This document shows, piece by piece, positions 17,979-27,506 of a DNA stretch of 64,000 nucleotides (within the stretch, counting starts at the first letter, position 1; the number at the start of each line of letters is the position of its first letter). This stretch comes from Dyella acidiphila. Lineage in GTDB: Bacteria > Pseudomonadota > Gammaproteobacteria > Xanthomonadales > Rhodanobacteraceae. The DNA lies in contig NZ_JACZZA010000007.1 in assembly GCF_014863405.1 (NCBI RefSeq), positions 173,349 through 237,348 of the forward strand, in the 5' to 3' direction. A model generated the notes under the pieces. It saw nothing but the letters and a program-made list of their open reading frames with translations. It made no database searches and had not been told where the DNA came from. A program made the position numbers and the translations under genes.

Positions 17979-18730
17979 GCGCTTAACGTACGCTCGTAGC
18001 CGTACAGAAGAGGTGTCCAGATCTGCTGGTCGAACGCCGGCTCGCCATCGGGCGCCGCACCCAGCTTGAACAGCGATCGCCGCAGCCGCTGCAGATTGGC
18101 GATGCGCCAGCCCTGCTCCGGCGCACGCATGCGGCCGCGATCGAAATCGAGCAGATACAGCGCATCGGGCGCCACCAGCACATTGTGCGCATTGAGATCC
18201 GCATGGCACACGCCGGCGCGATGAAAGCGCGCCACCAGCGCGCCCACTTCCTGCGCCAGTTCGGCATCCAGCAAGCGCTCGACGACCCGTTCGGCCAGGG
18301 TCTGCGCAGCGGGAATGCGTTGCGTGATCAGGTCGGCGCGATAGTGCAGCCCCCTGCGCTGATAGCGCGCCGCAACCGCCTGCGGTACCGGCAGGCCCAG
18401 CTTGTACATCGCTTGCAGCAGCCGGAATTCGGCAAAGCTGCGGGTGCTGTCGGCACCGGTCCACAGGTAGCGGTCACCCAGCAGCCGGGCCACCATGCCG
18501 CCGCGCCGGTAGTGCCGCAACACGCATTCGCCGGCCGGGGTGGCGATCACCGCCACGCCGCCGCGGCCGCCGCCACGGACGCTCAGGGCTGCACGCTCGC
18601 GCCAATAACCGGGATCGAACCAGCGGCCATCGACTTGTGGCGACACGCCAGGGTCGAACAGAATCGCACCTTCGGCGTCTTGGCGCAGTTGCTCGTGCAT
18701 CGGTGCTGCTGCGGCTCCGTTCTGGTTCAT
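17975..18730 (-). CDS. kdkA: 3-deoxy-D-manno-octulosonic acid kinase
   Basis: KdkA phosphorylates Kdo of the LPS inner core, as in Haemophilus and xanthomonads. The 251-residue protein-kinase-like fold shows VLRHYRRGGMVARLLGDRYLW (here shortened to its core RHYRRGG), typical of KdkA, the catalytic loop CHADLNAHNVLV and the metal site LLDFDRGRMR. The membrane-associated cytoplasmic face is the expected site. It is divergent from a heptosyltransferase gene with only 17 bases between start codons, and overlaps the MBL gene downstream. An alternative start is the ATG ten codons later. Confidence 0.92.
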   Translation of the reverse strand: MNQNGAAAAPMHEQLRQDAEGAILFDPGVSPQVDGRWFDPGYWRERAALSVRGGGRGGVAVIATPAGECVLRHYRRGGMVARLLGDRYLWTGADSTRSFAEFRLLQAMYKLGLPVPQAVAARYQRRGLHYRADLITQRIPAAQTLAERVVERLLDAELAQEVGALVARFHRAGVCHADLNAHNVLVAPDALYLLDFDRGRMRAPEQGWRIANLQRLRRSLFKLGAAPDGEPAFDQQIWTPLLYGYERTLSA

Positions 18731-18747
18731 TGCCCCGGCGATTCTAC

Positions 18748-19794
18748 ATGTCAGATCCCCGCTCCATCTGCCTGCTGCGCACTTCGGCCATCGGCGACGT
18801 CACCCATGTGGTGCCGCTGGTGCGCACCCTGCAGCAGGCTTATCCGCAAGCCTCGCTGACCTGGCTGGTGGGCAAGCTGGAACGCAAGCTGGTGGGCGAC
18901 CTGCCGGGGGTGGAATTTGTCACGTTCGACAAGGGCGCCGGCTGGGCCGGCATACGCGCGGTCTGGTCCGGGCTGCGCGGCCGCCATTTCGATGCCTTGC
19001 TGCAAATGCAGGTGGCGATGCGCTCGAACTTGCTCAGCCTGGGCATCAAGACACGGCGGCGTATCGGCTACGACCACGCGCGCGCCAAGGACCTGCACGG
19101 CCTGGTGATCAACGAGCGCATTCCGGCCCGCACCGGCGAGCACGTGCTGCAGGCCATCGGCAGTTTCTGCGAGCCGCTGGGCCTGCAGCAGACCGACATC
19201 CGCTGGGATATTCCGATTGCCGAGCAGGACCATGCCTGGGCCGCGGAGCAGTTGCCCGGCGACCAGCCGACCCTGCTGGTCAGCCCTACCTCCAGCCATG
19301 CGCTGCGCAACTGGCAGGCCCAGCGCTACGCCGCCGTCATGGATCATGCGGCGGCTCGCGGTTGGCGCGTGGTGCTGATCGGCGGTCCCTCGCCGGCCGA
19401 ACGCGCAATGGCCGATGCCGTGCTGGCTGCCTGCCACCACGCACCGCTCGACCTCACCGGCAAGGACACGCTCAAGAAACTGATGGCGATGTTCTGCCGC
19501 GCACAGCTGCTGCTGACGCCGGATTCTGGTCCGATGCACATGGCCAACACCGTCGGCATGAAAGTGCTCGGCCTGCATGCCGCGAGCAATCCGGCGCGTT
19601 CGGGGCCTTATTCGGACCGGCGCTGGTGCGTCGACAAATACGACGCCGCCTCACGCAAATACCTGGGTAGGCCAGCCAGCGAGATTCCCTGGGGCAGCAA
19701 GATCGAATATCCCGGCGTAATGGACCTGATCGAAGTGGACGAGGTCATCGAGCGTTTTGAGGCGGCGGCACTGGCGATGGGTATCAGCCAGTAG
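18748..19794 (+). CDS. Glycosyltransferase family 9, LPS heptosyltransferase
   Basis: GT9 enzyme of 348 residues, which adds ADP-heptose to the LPS inner core. The N-terminus ICLLRTSAIGDVTHVVPL carries the acceptor-site Asp of the GD motif. The C-terminal half has LLVSPTSSHALRNW, VVLIGGPSPAE and LLTPDSGPMHMA, the nucleotide-sugar site. It resembles heptosyltransferase I (WaaC-like) in having TSAIGDVTH. The ATG at 18748 is preferred because the upstream frame overlaps kdkA. The pairing with a divergent Kdo kinase fits a core oligosaccharide role. Confidence 0.9.
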   Translation: MSDPRSICLLRTSAIGDVTHVVPLVRTLQQAYPQASLTWLVGKLERKLVGDLPGVEFVTFDKGAGWAGIRAVWSGLRGRHFDALLQMQVAMRSNLLSLGIKTRRRIGYDHARAKDLHGLVINERIPARTGEHVLQAIGSFCEPLGLQQTDIRWDIPIAEQDHAWAAEQLPGDQPTLLVSPTSSHALRNWQAQRYAAVMDHAAARGWRVVLIGGPSPAERAMADAVLAACHHAPLDLTGKDTLKKLMAMFCRAQLLLTPDSGPMHMANTVGMKVLGLHAASNPARSGPYSDRRWCVDKYDAASRKYLGRPASEIPWGSKIEYPGVMDLIEVDEVIERFEAAALAMGISQ

Positions 19795-19805
19795 CGCGTC
19801 GATAT

Positions 19806-19853
19806 GCCGATTGGGTTACCCCCGGATCAAGTCCGGGGCAACTCAACCTACGC
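19806..19853. repeat. GGGTTA-type palindromic intergenic repeat
   Basis: Contains GGGTTA and CCCCGGATCAAGTCCGGGG followed by CAACCTACG. It is related to the elements near 29.6 kb and 54.0-54.3 kb. It lies between convergent genes and could double as a weak terminator for both. Confidence 0.7.
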
Positions 19854-19865
19854 ATTGGCGATGGC

Positions 19866-20267
19866 TCAGCTTTTCTGCCGATAATCCTGATACGACTTTT
19901 CCTCGACCAGCTGCGAGCCCAGCTTCAGATTGATCTCGCGCTTTACCGCCGCGCGATCGTCGTTCTGGAAATACACCGCACGCGCAAGCTCGATGAATTG
20001 GGCATCGAACTCCTGCGCCTGTTCCTTCAGGCGAATGCGATCCTCGATATCCCACAGCGCCTCGTTCACCGCCAGCAGGCGCGCACGCTCTTTGCTGATG
20101 TCGGTCTGCGATGCCGGATGGCTGCCCCAGGTGGTATTGAGCAGCTCCAATTCGGTGTGCACATTGGCCAGCTTGGCCGGGTCGGAGATTTGGCGTGACT
20201 TGATCTCGAGAATCGTGATCTTGTCGATCAGCTCGCCGAAAGATACCGGTACCTGGATCAGGCTCAT
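19866..20267 (-). CDS. DUF6165 family protein
   Basis: The sequence starts MSLIQVPVSFGELIDKITIL, the recognisable opening of DUF6165. At 133 residues it is helical and highly charged, without membrane segments. Relatives are found near LPS or surface-polysaccharide genes, but no activity is established to my knowledge. It is the last gene of the exbB-exbD-msbA-lpxK direction, about 70 bases after lpxK. A lipid A or core-related role is inference from location only. Confidence 0.8.
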   Translation of the reverse strand: MSLIQVPVSFGELIDKITILEIKSRQISDPAKLANVHTELELLNTTWGSHPASQTDISKERARLLAVNEALWDIEDRIRLKEQAQEFDAQFIELARAVYFQNDDRAAVKREINLKLGSQLVEEKSYQDYRQKS

Positions 20268-20336
20268 GAAAACCTCGTACGGAAGAGATCGGCCTGCGGC
20301 CGGAAGGGGGCCAATGATACCGCCCCGCCCCGGGGT

Positions 20337-21314
20337 TTAGCTTTTGGCGGCAAGGCGCCGTTGCAGCGCATCGTAAAAAGCGGGCGGCAGCTCGGCCTGT
20401 ACCGGCACGCTCCACCAGTTGGCATGGGCGAAAGCCCGGCATTTCACCGCATCTTTTTCCGTCATCAGCACCGGCAGGCCATCGCCGAAAGCGAGGTCCG
20501 CAGGCACGAACGCGTGATGATCGGCAAACGGGTGGGGAATCACCTCGATGCCCTGCGCCGCCAGGCTGGCGAAGAAACGCTGCGGATGACCGATTGCCGC
20601 CACCGCATGCACGCGGGCGCCGGAGAAGTTGCCTACGGGCTGCGCATGTCCATCGATCAGTGCGCGCACGCTGCCACCGCGCAAACGCATCGGCACTTCG
20701 CCGGTTTGCGCATCGCCGCCATTGCATACACGGAAATCGACGGCGGACAGCCGGCTCAGCGGTTCGCGCAAGGGACCAGCCGGCAACCCGCGCCGATTGC
20801 CGAAACGGCGCTCGCCATCGATCACGCAAATTTCGATATCGCGCGCGAGGCGGTAATGCTGCAGGCCATCGTCCGCGATGATCACGTTGCAACCGGCATC
20901 CAGCAGCAAGCGCGCCGCTGCCGGACGATCCCGGCCGATGGCCACGGCAACACCCGCGGCGCGGATCAAGGCAGGCTCGTCGCCCACTTCGGCCGGATTC
21001 GGCGCATCGCCGAGCAGGAGCGGCCCACGCTGCGTGCCGCCATAGCCGCGACTGACCACGCCGGGACGGTAACCACGCTCGCGCAATGCATCGACCAGGG
21101 CCAGGGTAAGCGGCGTTTTGCCGGCCCCGCCTACCGTGATGTTGCCCACCACGATCACCGGGCAAGGCAGCCGCACGCTGCGCCGCCAGCCCATGCGATA
21201 CAGGTTGCGGCGGATCGACACCACCGCGCCATACAGCGCGGCCAACGGATAACACCACCAGGGCAGATGCCCCTCGCCATACCAGCCGCGCTGCAGCGTC
21301 TCGGCCAGGCTCAT
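20337..21314 (-). CDS. lpxK: Tetraacyldisaccharide 4'-kinase
   Basis: Inner-membrane-associated kinase that phosphorylates the 4' position of tetraacyldisaccharide-1-phosphate to make lipid IVA. The 325 residues have an N-terminal membrane segment (about 17-40), the P-loop-like VGNITVGGAGKTPL, SRGYGG and IADDGLQHYRL, followed by VLMTEKDAVK near the C-terminus. The ATG at 21314 (MSLAETLQRGWYG) is the usual LpxK opening. It sits four bases after msbA, a near-universal pair in this group, so lipid A synthesis and export are co-expressed. Confidence 0.96.
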   Translation of the reverse strand: MSLAETLQRGWYGEGHLPWWCYPLAALYGAVVSIRRNLYRMGWRRSVRLPCPVIVVGNITVGGAGKTPLTLALVDALRERGYRPGVVSRGYGGTQRGPLLLGDAPNPAEVGDEPALIRAAGVAVAIGRDRPAAARLLLDAGCNVIIADDGLQHYRLARDIEICVIDGERRFGNRRGLPAGPLREPLSRLSAVDFRVCNGGDAQTGEVPMRLRGGSVRALIDGHAQPVGNFSGARVHAVAAIGHPQRFFASLAAQGIEVIPHPFADHHAFVPADLAFGDGLPVLMTEKDAVKCRAFAHANWWSVPVQAELPPAFYDALQRRLAAKS

Positions 21315-21318
21315 CGCA

Positions 21319-23103
21319 TCAGACGGCCGCCACCGCCAAGGACGGTTCGTTGAACTGCATGCGATGCAGGGCCGCGTAATGGCCGCCCTGCGCAATCAGC
21401 TCGGCATGCGTGCCACGCTCGATGATGCGCCCCTGCTCCATCACCGCAATCTGGTCGGCGTGCTCGATGGTGGACAGGCGATGCGCAATCACCACGGTGG
21501 TACGGTCGCGCATCAGGTGTTGCAGGGCCTGCTGGATCAGCCGCTCCGATTCGGTATCCAGCGCGCTGGTCGCTTCGTCCAGCACCAGGATCGGCGCGTT
21601 CTTGAGAATGGCGCGGGCAATGGCGATGCGCTGGCGCTGCCCGCCGGACAGCATATTGCCGCCCTCGCCGATGTGACTGTGGATGCCCTTGGGCAGGCGC
21701 TGGATGAACTCCATCGCATTGGCCGCCTCGGCCGCGGCGATGATGTCCTGGTCGCTCGCGCCGGCCAGTTCGCCGTAGGCGATGTTTTCCGCCACCGTGC
21801 CGTCCAGCAGCACCACGCTCTGGCCGACCCAGGCAATCTGTCGGCGCAGCGAGGGCAGCGTATACGACTCGTAGTTTTCGCCATCGAGCAGGATGCGCCC
21901 GCCGGTGGGCGCGTTGAAGCGCGGCAGCAGGCTGACCAGGCTGCTCTTGCCGCTGCCGGAACGGCCGACCAGCGCGGTAACGGTGCCCGGCGCGCAATGC
22001 AGGTTCACGCCCGACAACGCCTCGAAATCATTGCGCGCATACACCAGGCGCACGTCTTCGAAACGCAGATCGCCTTTGGTGCGCCCCAGCACCTGGCTGC
22101 CGTGGTCCACTTCGGGCGGCAGGTCGATCACTGCAAACAGGTTTTCTGCCGCGGCGATGCCGGTCTGCATGGTCGCCTGCACATTGGTCAGGCGCTTCAG
22201 CGACGGCAGCATGCCGCCCATCGCGGTAAGCACGGTAACGAACACACCCGGCGAAATGCTGTCGATCACCGACGGACGCGAACCCAGGAACACCAGGCCG
22301 GCCAGCGCAAACGATGCCACCGTCTGGATCGACGAACTGGAGGTGGCTGCGGTCGCGATGATCTTCAGATTGAGATAGCGCGCATGATCGGACACCTGCT
22401 TGAAGCGCTCCGCCGACTGCTCCTGGCCGCCGTAGATGCGCACTTCGCGGTGTGCCTCCACCGCTTCGGAGACCGTGCCGGTGACCGAGCCCATCATGCC
22501 CTGGATGCGCCGACTGATGACGCGATAGCGGCGGCTGACCACGGTGGCGATCAGCACGATGGCCGGAATCAGCAGCAACAGCGCAATGGTGAGATAGGCG
22601 CTGTTGCTCAGCATCACGTAGAACATGCCGATCACGGTAACGGTTTCGGTCACCGCCACTTTCAGCGCATCGGTGGACGCGCCGGCTACCTGTTCGCTGG
22701 TAAAGGTGATGCGCGAAATCTGGTGACCGGAATGCTCGGTACCGAAAAAAGTCGCCGGCAGCCGCAGATAGGCGCCGAATACATCGCACTGCATCGCCTG
22801 CACCACGTTGCGCCCGACATAACCGATGCCGTAGTTGCTGACGAAGGTGGCCACGCCGCGCACCATGAAGATGGCGATGATCCAGATCGGCATCCAGAAG
22901 ATCAGATAGGGATCTTTCTTGGCGAACAGATCGTCGATGATCGGCCGCAGCTTGTCGGTAAAGAACGCCAGGCAGCCGCCATCCACCGCAAAACCGATGA
23001 TGGTGATCAGCACCACTGGCCAGTAGCGTGCGGAATAGCCGAGCAGCCGTTTGTAGGTGCGCCGGCTTTCAGCATCCCACAGCGCAACTTTTTTGCTGCT
23101 CAT
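21319..23103 (-). CDS. msbA: Lipid A export ATP-binding/permease protein
   Basis: Homodimeric ABC flippase moving lipid A-core across the inner membrane. The 594 residues contain six transmembrane helices (about 25-310) followed by a nucleotide-binding domain with Walker A GRSGSGKSSL, signature LSGGQRQR, Walker B ILVLDEATSALD and the H-loop IAHRLST. Its start overlaps the exbD stop by ATGA, and lpxK follows. Length and domain order are typical. Confidence 0.96.
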   Translation of the reverse strand: MSSKKVALWDAESRRTYKRLLGYSARYWPVVLITIIGFAVDGGCLAFFTDKLRPIIDDLFAKKDPYLIFWMPIWIIAIFMVRGVATFVSNYGIGYVGRNVVQAMQCDVFGAYLRLPATFFGTEHSGHQISRITFTSEQVAGASTDALKVAVTETVTVIGMFYVMLSNSAYLTIALLLLIPAIVLIATVVSRRYRVISRRIQGMMGSVTGTVSEAVEAHREVRIYGGQEQSAERFKQVSDHARYLNLKIIATAATSSSSIQTVASFALAGLVFLGSRPSVIDSISPGVFVTVLTAMGGMLPSLKRLTNVQATMQTGIAAAENLFAVIDLPPEVDHGSQVLGRTKGDLRFEDVRLVYARNDFEALSGVNLHCAPGTVTALVGRSGSGKSSLVSLLPRFNAPTGGRILLDGENYESYTLPSLRRQIAWVGQSVVLLDGTVAENIAYGELAGASDQDIIAAAEAANAMEFIQRLPKGIHSHIGEGGNMLSGGQRQRIAIARAILKNAPILVLDEATSALDTESERLIQQALQHLMRDRTTVVIAHRLSTIEHADQIAVMEQGRIIERGTHAELIAQGGHYAALHRMQFNEPSLAVAAV

Positions 23104-23531
23104 TGGTCCGTTTCCGACTGCGTCGGCGTGGTGGCGATGGAAAGATGGGTAAAGCCCAGCTGGCCCAGTGCATCCATCGCCGTCACCACGTTCTGGTGCG
23201 CGGTCATGGCATCGGCGCGGATGGTGACGGTCTGGTTGCGGTCGTCACCGGCTACGCGCTCGATGGCCGCTTTCACCGCGTCCACGCTCTGGCCGGGCAC
23301 TTCGTCGCTGCCGACATAGAAATGGCCTTCGCGATCGACCATCACGGTAATCGCCGGCTGCTGCATGTCGCGATCTTCCGCGCTGGCCTGCGGCAGGTTC
23401 ACTTTGAGCCGCGAATGCTGCACGAAAGTGGTAGTAAGCACGAAGAACATCAACAAGGTCAGCAGCACGTCGATCAGCGAGACCACGTTGATCTCGAAAT
23501 CGTCGCCGCGGCGGTCGTTACCGATACGCAT
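23100..23531 (-). CDS. exbD: Biopolymer transport protein ExbD/TolR family
   Basis: Proton-channel partner of ExbB that energises outer-membrane processes through TonB or TolA. The 143 residues have one N-terminal membrane segment with the essential Asp in INVVSLIDVLLTLLMFFVL, followed by a periplasmic domain. The start MRIGNDRRGDDFEINVVS is typical of ExbD. It overlaps msbA by four bases and follows exbB by 23. The exbB-exbD-msbA-lpxK order is standard in xanthomonads. Here it is not next to tonB. Confidence 0.93.
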   Translation of the reverse strand: MRIGNDRRGDDFEINVVSLIDVLLTLLMFFVLTTTFVQHSRLKVNLPQASAEDRDMQQPAITVMVDREGHFYVGSDEVPGQSVDAVKAAIERVAGDDRNQTVTIRADAMTAHQNVVTAMDALGQLGFTHLSIATTPTQSETDQ

Positions 23532-23554
23532 GGGTCAGCACCTGTCGCCGTCGC

Positions 23555-24232
23555 TCAGACCGAGGTCTTGTCGCCCGCGGCAGCCGGTGTGCGGCGCGGA
23601 CGCGGAGCAGATGCCGGCGGCGCGGCGAAGGTGAGGTCATCCAGCAAGAGCGTGGCCTGTTTTTCCATATCGACGCAGTAGCCGGCTACCTTGGAACGAA
23701 AATAGCGGTGCAGCACATAAGCCGGAATGGCTACCGTGAGGCCGGCTGCGGTGCAAATCAATGCTTCGCCGATGCCGCCGGCCATCTTGGTCGGATCGGC
23801 CATGCCGCCCACCATCACCTGCATGAACATGCGGATCAGGCCGATCACCGTGCCGAACAGGCCGAGCAGCGGGCCGATCAGGGCGATGGTGCCGAGTGTG
23901 TTGAGATAGCGCTCCATGCGATGCACCACATGGCGGCCGGTATCTTCGATGCGCTCCTTGATCAGTTCGCGCGGACGGGTGCGCACTGCCAGCGCGGCGG
24001 CCAGCAGTTCGCCCAGCGGCGAGCCGGTCGAAAGTTTTTCCAGATGGGCCGGATCGAGCTGGTCCGAGCGCGCCCATTCGCGCACTTCCTGGGCCAGCCC
24101 GGACGGCAGCACCGAGCTGCGGCGCAAGGTCCAGCAGCGCTCCAGCACGATCGCCAGGGCAACCGCCGAACAGAGCAGGATCGGCGCCATTGCCCAGCCG
24201 CCAGCCATCAGAATATGACCCAAGTCACCCAC
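23555..24232 (-). CDS. exbB: MotA/TolQ/ExbB proton channel family protein
   Basis: Inner-membrane proton channel subunit. Three membrane segments are visible (about residues 10-35, 110-140 and 155-180), with LNTLGTIALIGPLLGLFGTV and GIGEALICTAAGLTVAIPA, the hallmark MotA/TolQ/ExbB regions. A GTG at 24232 is preferred because AGGAG lies six bases upstream; an ATG at 24271 would add 13 residues without such a site. The C-terminus is Ala/Pro-rich. It leads into exbD. Confidence 0.92.
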   Translation of the reverse strand: MGDLGHILMAGGWAMAPILLCSAVALAIVLERCWTLRRSSVLPSGLAQEVREWARSDQLDPAHLEKLSTGSPLGELLAAALAVRTRPRELIKERIEDTGRHVVHRMERYLNTLGTIALIGPLLGLFGTVIGLIRMFMQVMVGGMADPTKMAGGIGEALICTAAGLTVAIPAYVLHRYFRSKVAGYCVDMEKQATLLLDDLTFAAPPASAPRPRRTPAAAGDKTSV

Positions 24233-24335
24233 AATCCGCTCCTGGTCTTGCCGCCTGCTAGAAGCGGGCATGATAGCAGCGTCGTCCGGCGATGCTCTGA
24301 CCTACGCCACGCATCCGGCATCTGCCGCACGGCCA

Positions 24336-26654
24336 TTACTCCCGCCAGTAGCGGCGCTCCAGCCGGCGCCAGCGGGCGGTGGCCGCAGGCGCGGCGTCGA
24401 CCGGAAAATCCAGCTGAACGGCACCTTCCAGCGCGGTATTGAAGACCGGCACGCCGGCCTGCGCATAACGCTGCAGCACTTCCGGCCGCGGATGGCCGAA
24501 ACGATTGCGCCAGCCGGCCGACACCACCGCCAGCGACGGCCTGATTGCGGCCAGAAACTTTGCGCTGGACGACGTGCGGCTACCGTGATGAGGCACCTGC
24601 AGCACCAACGGCGGCCCGGGCTTCAGTGCAGCTGCAACCTGCGGCTCCGTGTCGGCGGCGATATCGCCAGTAAGCAGCAGGCGGCCGCCAGGCCCCTCTA
24701 CCAGCAATACGCAGGATCGATCGTTGGCGGTCGATGCCGCTGCCGCACCGTTCGGACTCAGTACCCGGAAGCGCACACCATCCCATTCCCATTGCTGTCC
24801 GGCCACGCAGGCGTCCATCGCCGGATGCATGCGCGCAGGTTCGCCCGCGTAACGGCGCGCCTGCGGAAATGCCGCCGCCACGGCTGGCGCGCCACCCGCG
24901 TGGTCATTGTCGGCGTGGCTCACCATCAGCATGTCCAACTGCTCGACACCGAGCGCATGCAGCGAAGGCAGCACCACTGCCTGACCCAGGTCGAAATCCG
25001 ACGGATAGCGCGCGCCTGCGTCGTAGACCAGCGCATGGCGATGCGTGCGCACAACCACCGACAAGCCCTGCCCTACATCCAGCATCCAGGCCCGGAAAGC
25101 ACCCACTGGCGGCAACGATCGCACCGGCCACAGCAAGGGCAGAAACAGCAGCGCACCCAGCGCGCGCAACGGCACGCCACGCGGCATGAATAACCAGGCG
25201 GCGCCGAGCGTGGCCAGCAGCAGCGCCAGCGGCTGCACTGCCGGCAGGTACCAGTGCGCACCGGGCCATGCCGCCATGTATTCCAGCAACCACCATTGCG
25301 CATGCGTCAACCGTGCGGACAGCCACAGCACCGGTGTTGCCAGCGGCGGGCATACGATCAGCAGCAGCAAGCCGGCCAGCGCACACGGCACGATCACAAA
25401 ACTGACGAACGGCACCGCCACCAGGTTGGACAAGGCGCCGACCAGCGACGCTTCGCCGAAGAACCACAACGTAAGCGGCAGCAAGGCCACCGTCATCACG
25501 ATCTGCCCCACGGTGAGCTCGTGCAGAAACGCACGCCAGCCACGCCCTTGTGCCTGCAGGCACAGCATCAGAAACCCCACGCCCACAAAGGACAGCCAGA
25601 ATCCCGCTTCGAGCACGGCCAGCGGATCGATCAGCAAGATGACCAGCAAGGCCAGCGCCAGACTATGCGCACCGGCTGCACTGCGCCGACAGCAGCGCGC
25701 CAGGGCGACCGCGGCAATCATCAGCACCGTGCGTACGGTAGGCATGCCCAAGCCGGCCAGGCCGGCATACGCAAAGGCCCAGATCAGCGCCGACAGCGCA
25801 CGCACCGGCGGATACGGCCAGCGCAAGGCCAGCCCAGGCCAAGACGCATAGATCAAGGCGCACAGCCAGACACCGAATACCGCTGCCACGCCGACATGGA
25901 AACCGGAAATCGCAATCAGATGGGAAATGCCATTGGCACGCGCCACTTCCCAGTCATGCACACCCAAACCGCGCGTATCGCCCAGGGTGAACGCGCGCAG
26001 CAAGGCCGCATCATGCGTGTCGGCGACGCGCGCCTGGATGTCGTCGGCCAGCGATGCGCGCCATCGATCAAGACACCATGGCGTATGCGGCTGCCGCTGA
26101 TTGGCGGCATCGTCACGCACGTAACCTACCGCCGCGACACCTCGCGCCAAGGCGCTGCGCTCACTATCGACACCGCCAGGATTGACCATGCCGCGCGGAC
26201 GGCGCAAACGAAGCAGCAGCTGCCAGCGCGAGCAAGGTTCCAACGCCGCGGGCGGCTGTCCATACCAGCTGATGCGGGCAAGGCCGTGCCACGGCCTGGT
26301 TTGTCCATGCTCCGACATGCCGTCGATTTCGAACTGGAAGCGGACCGCGTCAGGCCTAATCTGCGCTAAATCGACCACATGGCCGGTAACGCTGAAGTCG
26401 CGCCCCTCCCATGCCGCCGGCAATCGCGCCTGCATGGCCACGCTGCCGTGCCACGCACCCCACACCAATCCCAGCAAGGCCACCGATAGCACCCGCAATG
26501 CGGCGATTCGCCATGCCATCGCTATGGCAACTGCCAGCAGGCCGCCCATCAGCCAACGCGATGGCAATACCGGCAGCCATTGCACTGCGAGCACGCCCGC
26601 CAGCAGCGCAAGCGCTGTCGAGATCACACCTGGCCATGGCCCTGTTCGCCGCAC
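24336..26654 (-). CDS. comEC: DNA internalization competence protein ComEC/Rec2
   Basis: Inner-membrane channel for single-stranded DNA during natural transformation. The 772 residues contain an N-terminal soluble/DUF4131 part, a Competence domain with about ten membrane segments (including ISHLIAISGFHVGVAA, the conserved SGxH site) and a C-terminal MBL-like domain with MVSHADNDHAGG and VLQVPHHGS. All key motifs are intact, so the gene is likely functional. It lies between lolD and exbB in a conserved xanthomonad order. Confidence 0.94.
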   Translation of the reverse strand: MRRTGPWPGVISTALALLAGVLAVQWLPVLPSRWLMGGLLAVAIAMAWRIAALRVLSVALLGLVWGAWHGSVAMQARLPAAWEGRDFSVTGHVVDLAQIRPDAVRFQFEIDGMSEHGQTRPWHGLARISWYGQPPAALEPCSRWQLLLRLRRPRGMVNPGGVDSERSALARGVAAVGYVRDDAANQRQPHTPWCLDRWRASLADDIQARVADTHDAALLRAFTLGDTRGLGVHDWEVARANGISHLIAISGFHVGVAAVFGVWLCALIYASWPGLALRWPYPPVRALSALIWAFAYAGLAGLGMPTVRTVLMIAAVALARCCRRSAAGAHSLALALLVILLIDPLAVLEAGFWLSFVGVGFLMLCLQAQGRGWRAFLHELTVGQIVMTVALLPLTLWFFGEASLVGALSNLVAVPFVSFVIVPCALAGLLLLIVCPPLATPVLWLSARLTHAQWWLLEYMAAWPGAHWYLPAVQPLALLLATLGAAWLFMPRGVPLRALGALLFLPLLWPVRSLPPVGAFRAWMLDVGQGLSVVVRTHRHALVYDAGARYPSDFDLGQAVVLPSLHALGVEQLDMLMVSHADNDHAGGAPAVAAAFPQARRYAGEPARMHPAMDACVAGQQWEWDGVRFRVLSPNGAAAASTANDRSCVLLVEGPGGRLLLTGDIAADTEPQVAAALKPGPPLVLQVPHHGSRTSSSAKFLAAIRPSLAVVSAGWRNRFGHPRPEVLQRYAQAGVPVFNTALEGAVQLDFPVDAAPAATARWRRLERRYWRE

Positions 26655-26792
26655 ACGCCGCTCCTTGCGAAAAACAGCAAGCTAGCGCAGGTGCAGGCCA
26701 CCTCCGTGTAGGGGGCGGCCGCGTATTACTGAGGGAATGGGCGGCAATTCGAGCAGGCCGACGCAATGCGCGCCGGCCTGCCGATCGCCGGA

Positions 26793-27506
26793 TCAGCCGA
26801 TCTGCTTTTCGCGCAGCTCGCCGTTGTGCAGTTCCAGCGTGCGATCCATGCGCGCCGCCAGGCGGTTGTCGTGCGTCACCAGGATAAAGCTGGTGCCAAC
26901 CTCACGATTAAGCTCCAGCATCAGCGCGTACACCTGCGCGGCGTTGTCTTCATCCAGGTTGCCGGTGGGCTCGTCGCCCAGCACGCAGGAAGGACGCGTC
27001 ACCAGCGCGCGCGCCACCGCGCAACGCTGGCGTTCGCCGCCGGAAAGCTCGGCCGGCTTGTGCTCCAGGCGCTGACCCAGGCCGACCCGCTGCAGCAGCG
27101 TGCGGGCCTGCTTTTGCGCCTCGGCGATGCCAGTGCCGCGGATCAGCAGCGGCATGCACACATTTTCCAGCGCGGTAAATTCCGGCAGCAGGTGATGGAA
27201 CTGGTATATAAAGCCCATCGAACGATTGCGCACGCGCCCGCGCTCGGCATCGGACAGCTTGGACAGCTGCTGCCCTTCCACTTCCACTTCGCCGCCGGTC
27301 AACGTATCCAGACCGCCGATGATGTGCAGCAAGGTGCTCTTGCCGGAACCGGAGGCGCCCACGATCGACAAGGTTTCGCCGCGCTTGAGGGTGAAGCTCA
27401 CATCGCTCAGCACCTTGGTGTGCAGACCGCCTTCCTCATAGGTCTTGGCGATATGGCTGGCGCGCAGCACGATGTCGGTGGCTGTGTTGTTCATGGGCTT
27501 ATTCAT
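26793..27506 (-). CDS. lolD: Lipoprotein-releasing system ATP-binding protein LolD
   Basis: ATPase of the Lol system that extracts lipoproteins from the inner membrane to LolA. Walker [13 protein letters not shown], signature [15 protein letters not shown], Walker [12 protein letters not shown] and the H-loop VTHDNRLA are all present. The ATG at 27506 (237 residues, [13 protein letters not shown]) overlaps the lolC stop by eight bases; ATG 27494 is an alternative. It is co-directional with the permease gene and coupled to it. Confidence 0.95.
   Translation of the reverse strand: MNKPMNNTATDIVLRASHIAKTYEEGGLHTKVLSDVSFTLKRGETLSIVGASGSGKSTLLHIIGGLDTLTGGEVEVEGQQLSKLSDAERGRVRNRSMGFIYQFHHLLPEFTALENVCMPLLIRGTGIAEAQKQARTLLQRVGLGQRLEHKPAELSGGERQRCAVARALVTRPSCVLGDEPTGNLDEDNAAQVYALMLELNREVGTSFILVTHDNRLAARMDRTLELHNGELREKQIG

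Noticed and set aside
21364..23319. 651-codon plus-strand ORF opposite msbA
   Set aside because: It is antisense to a complete ABC transporter gene; composition is a GC artefact.
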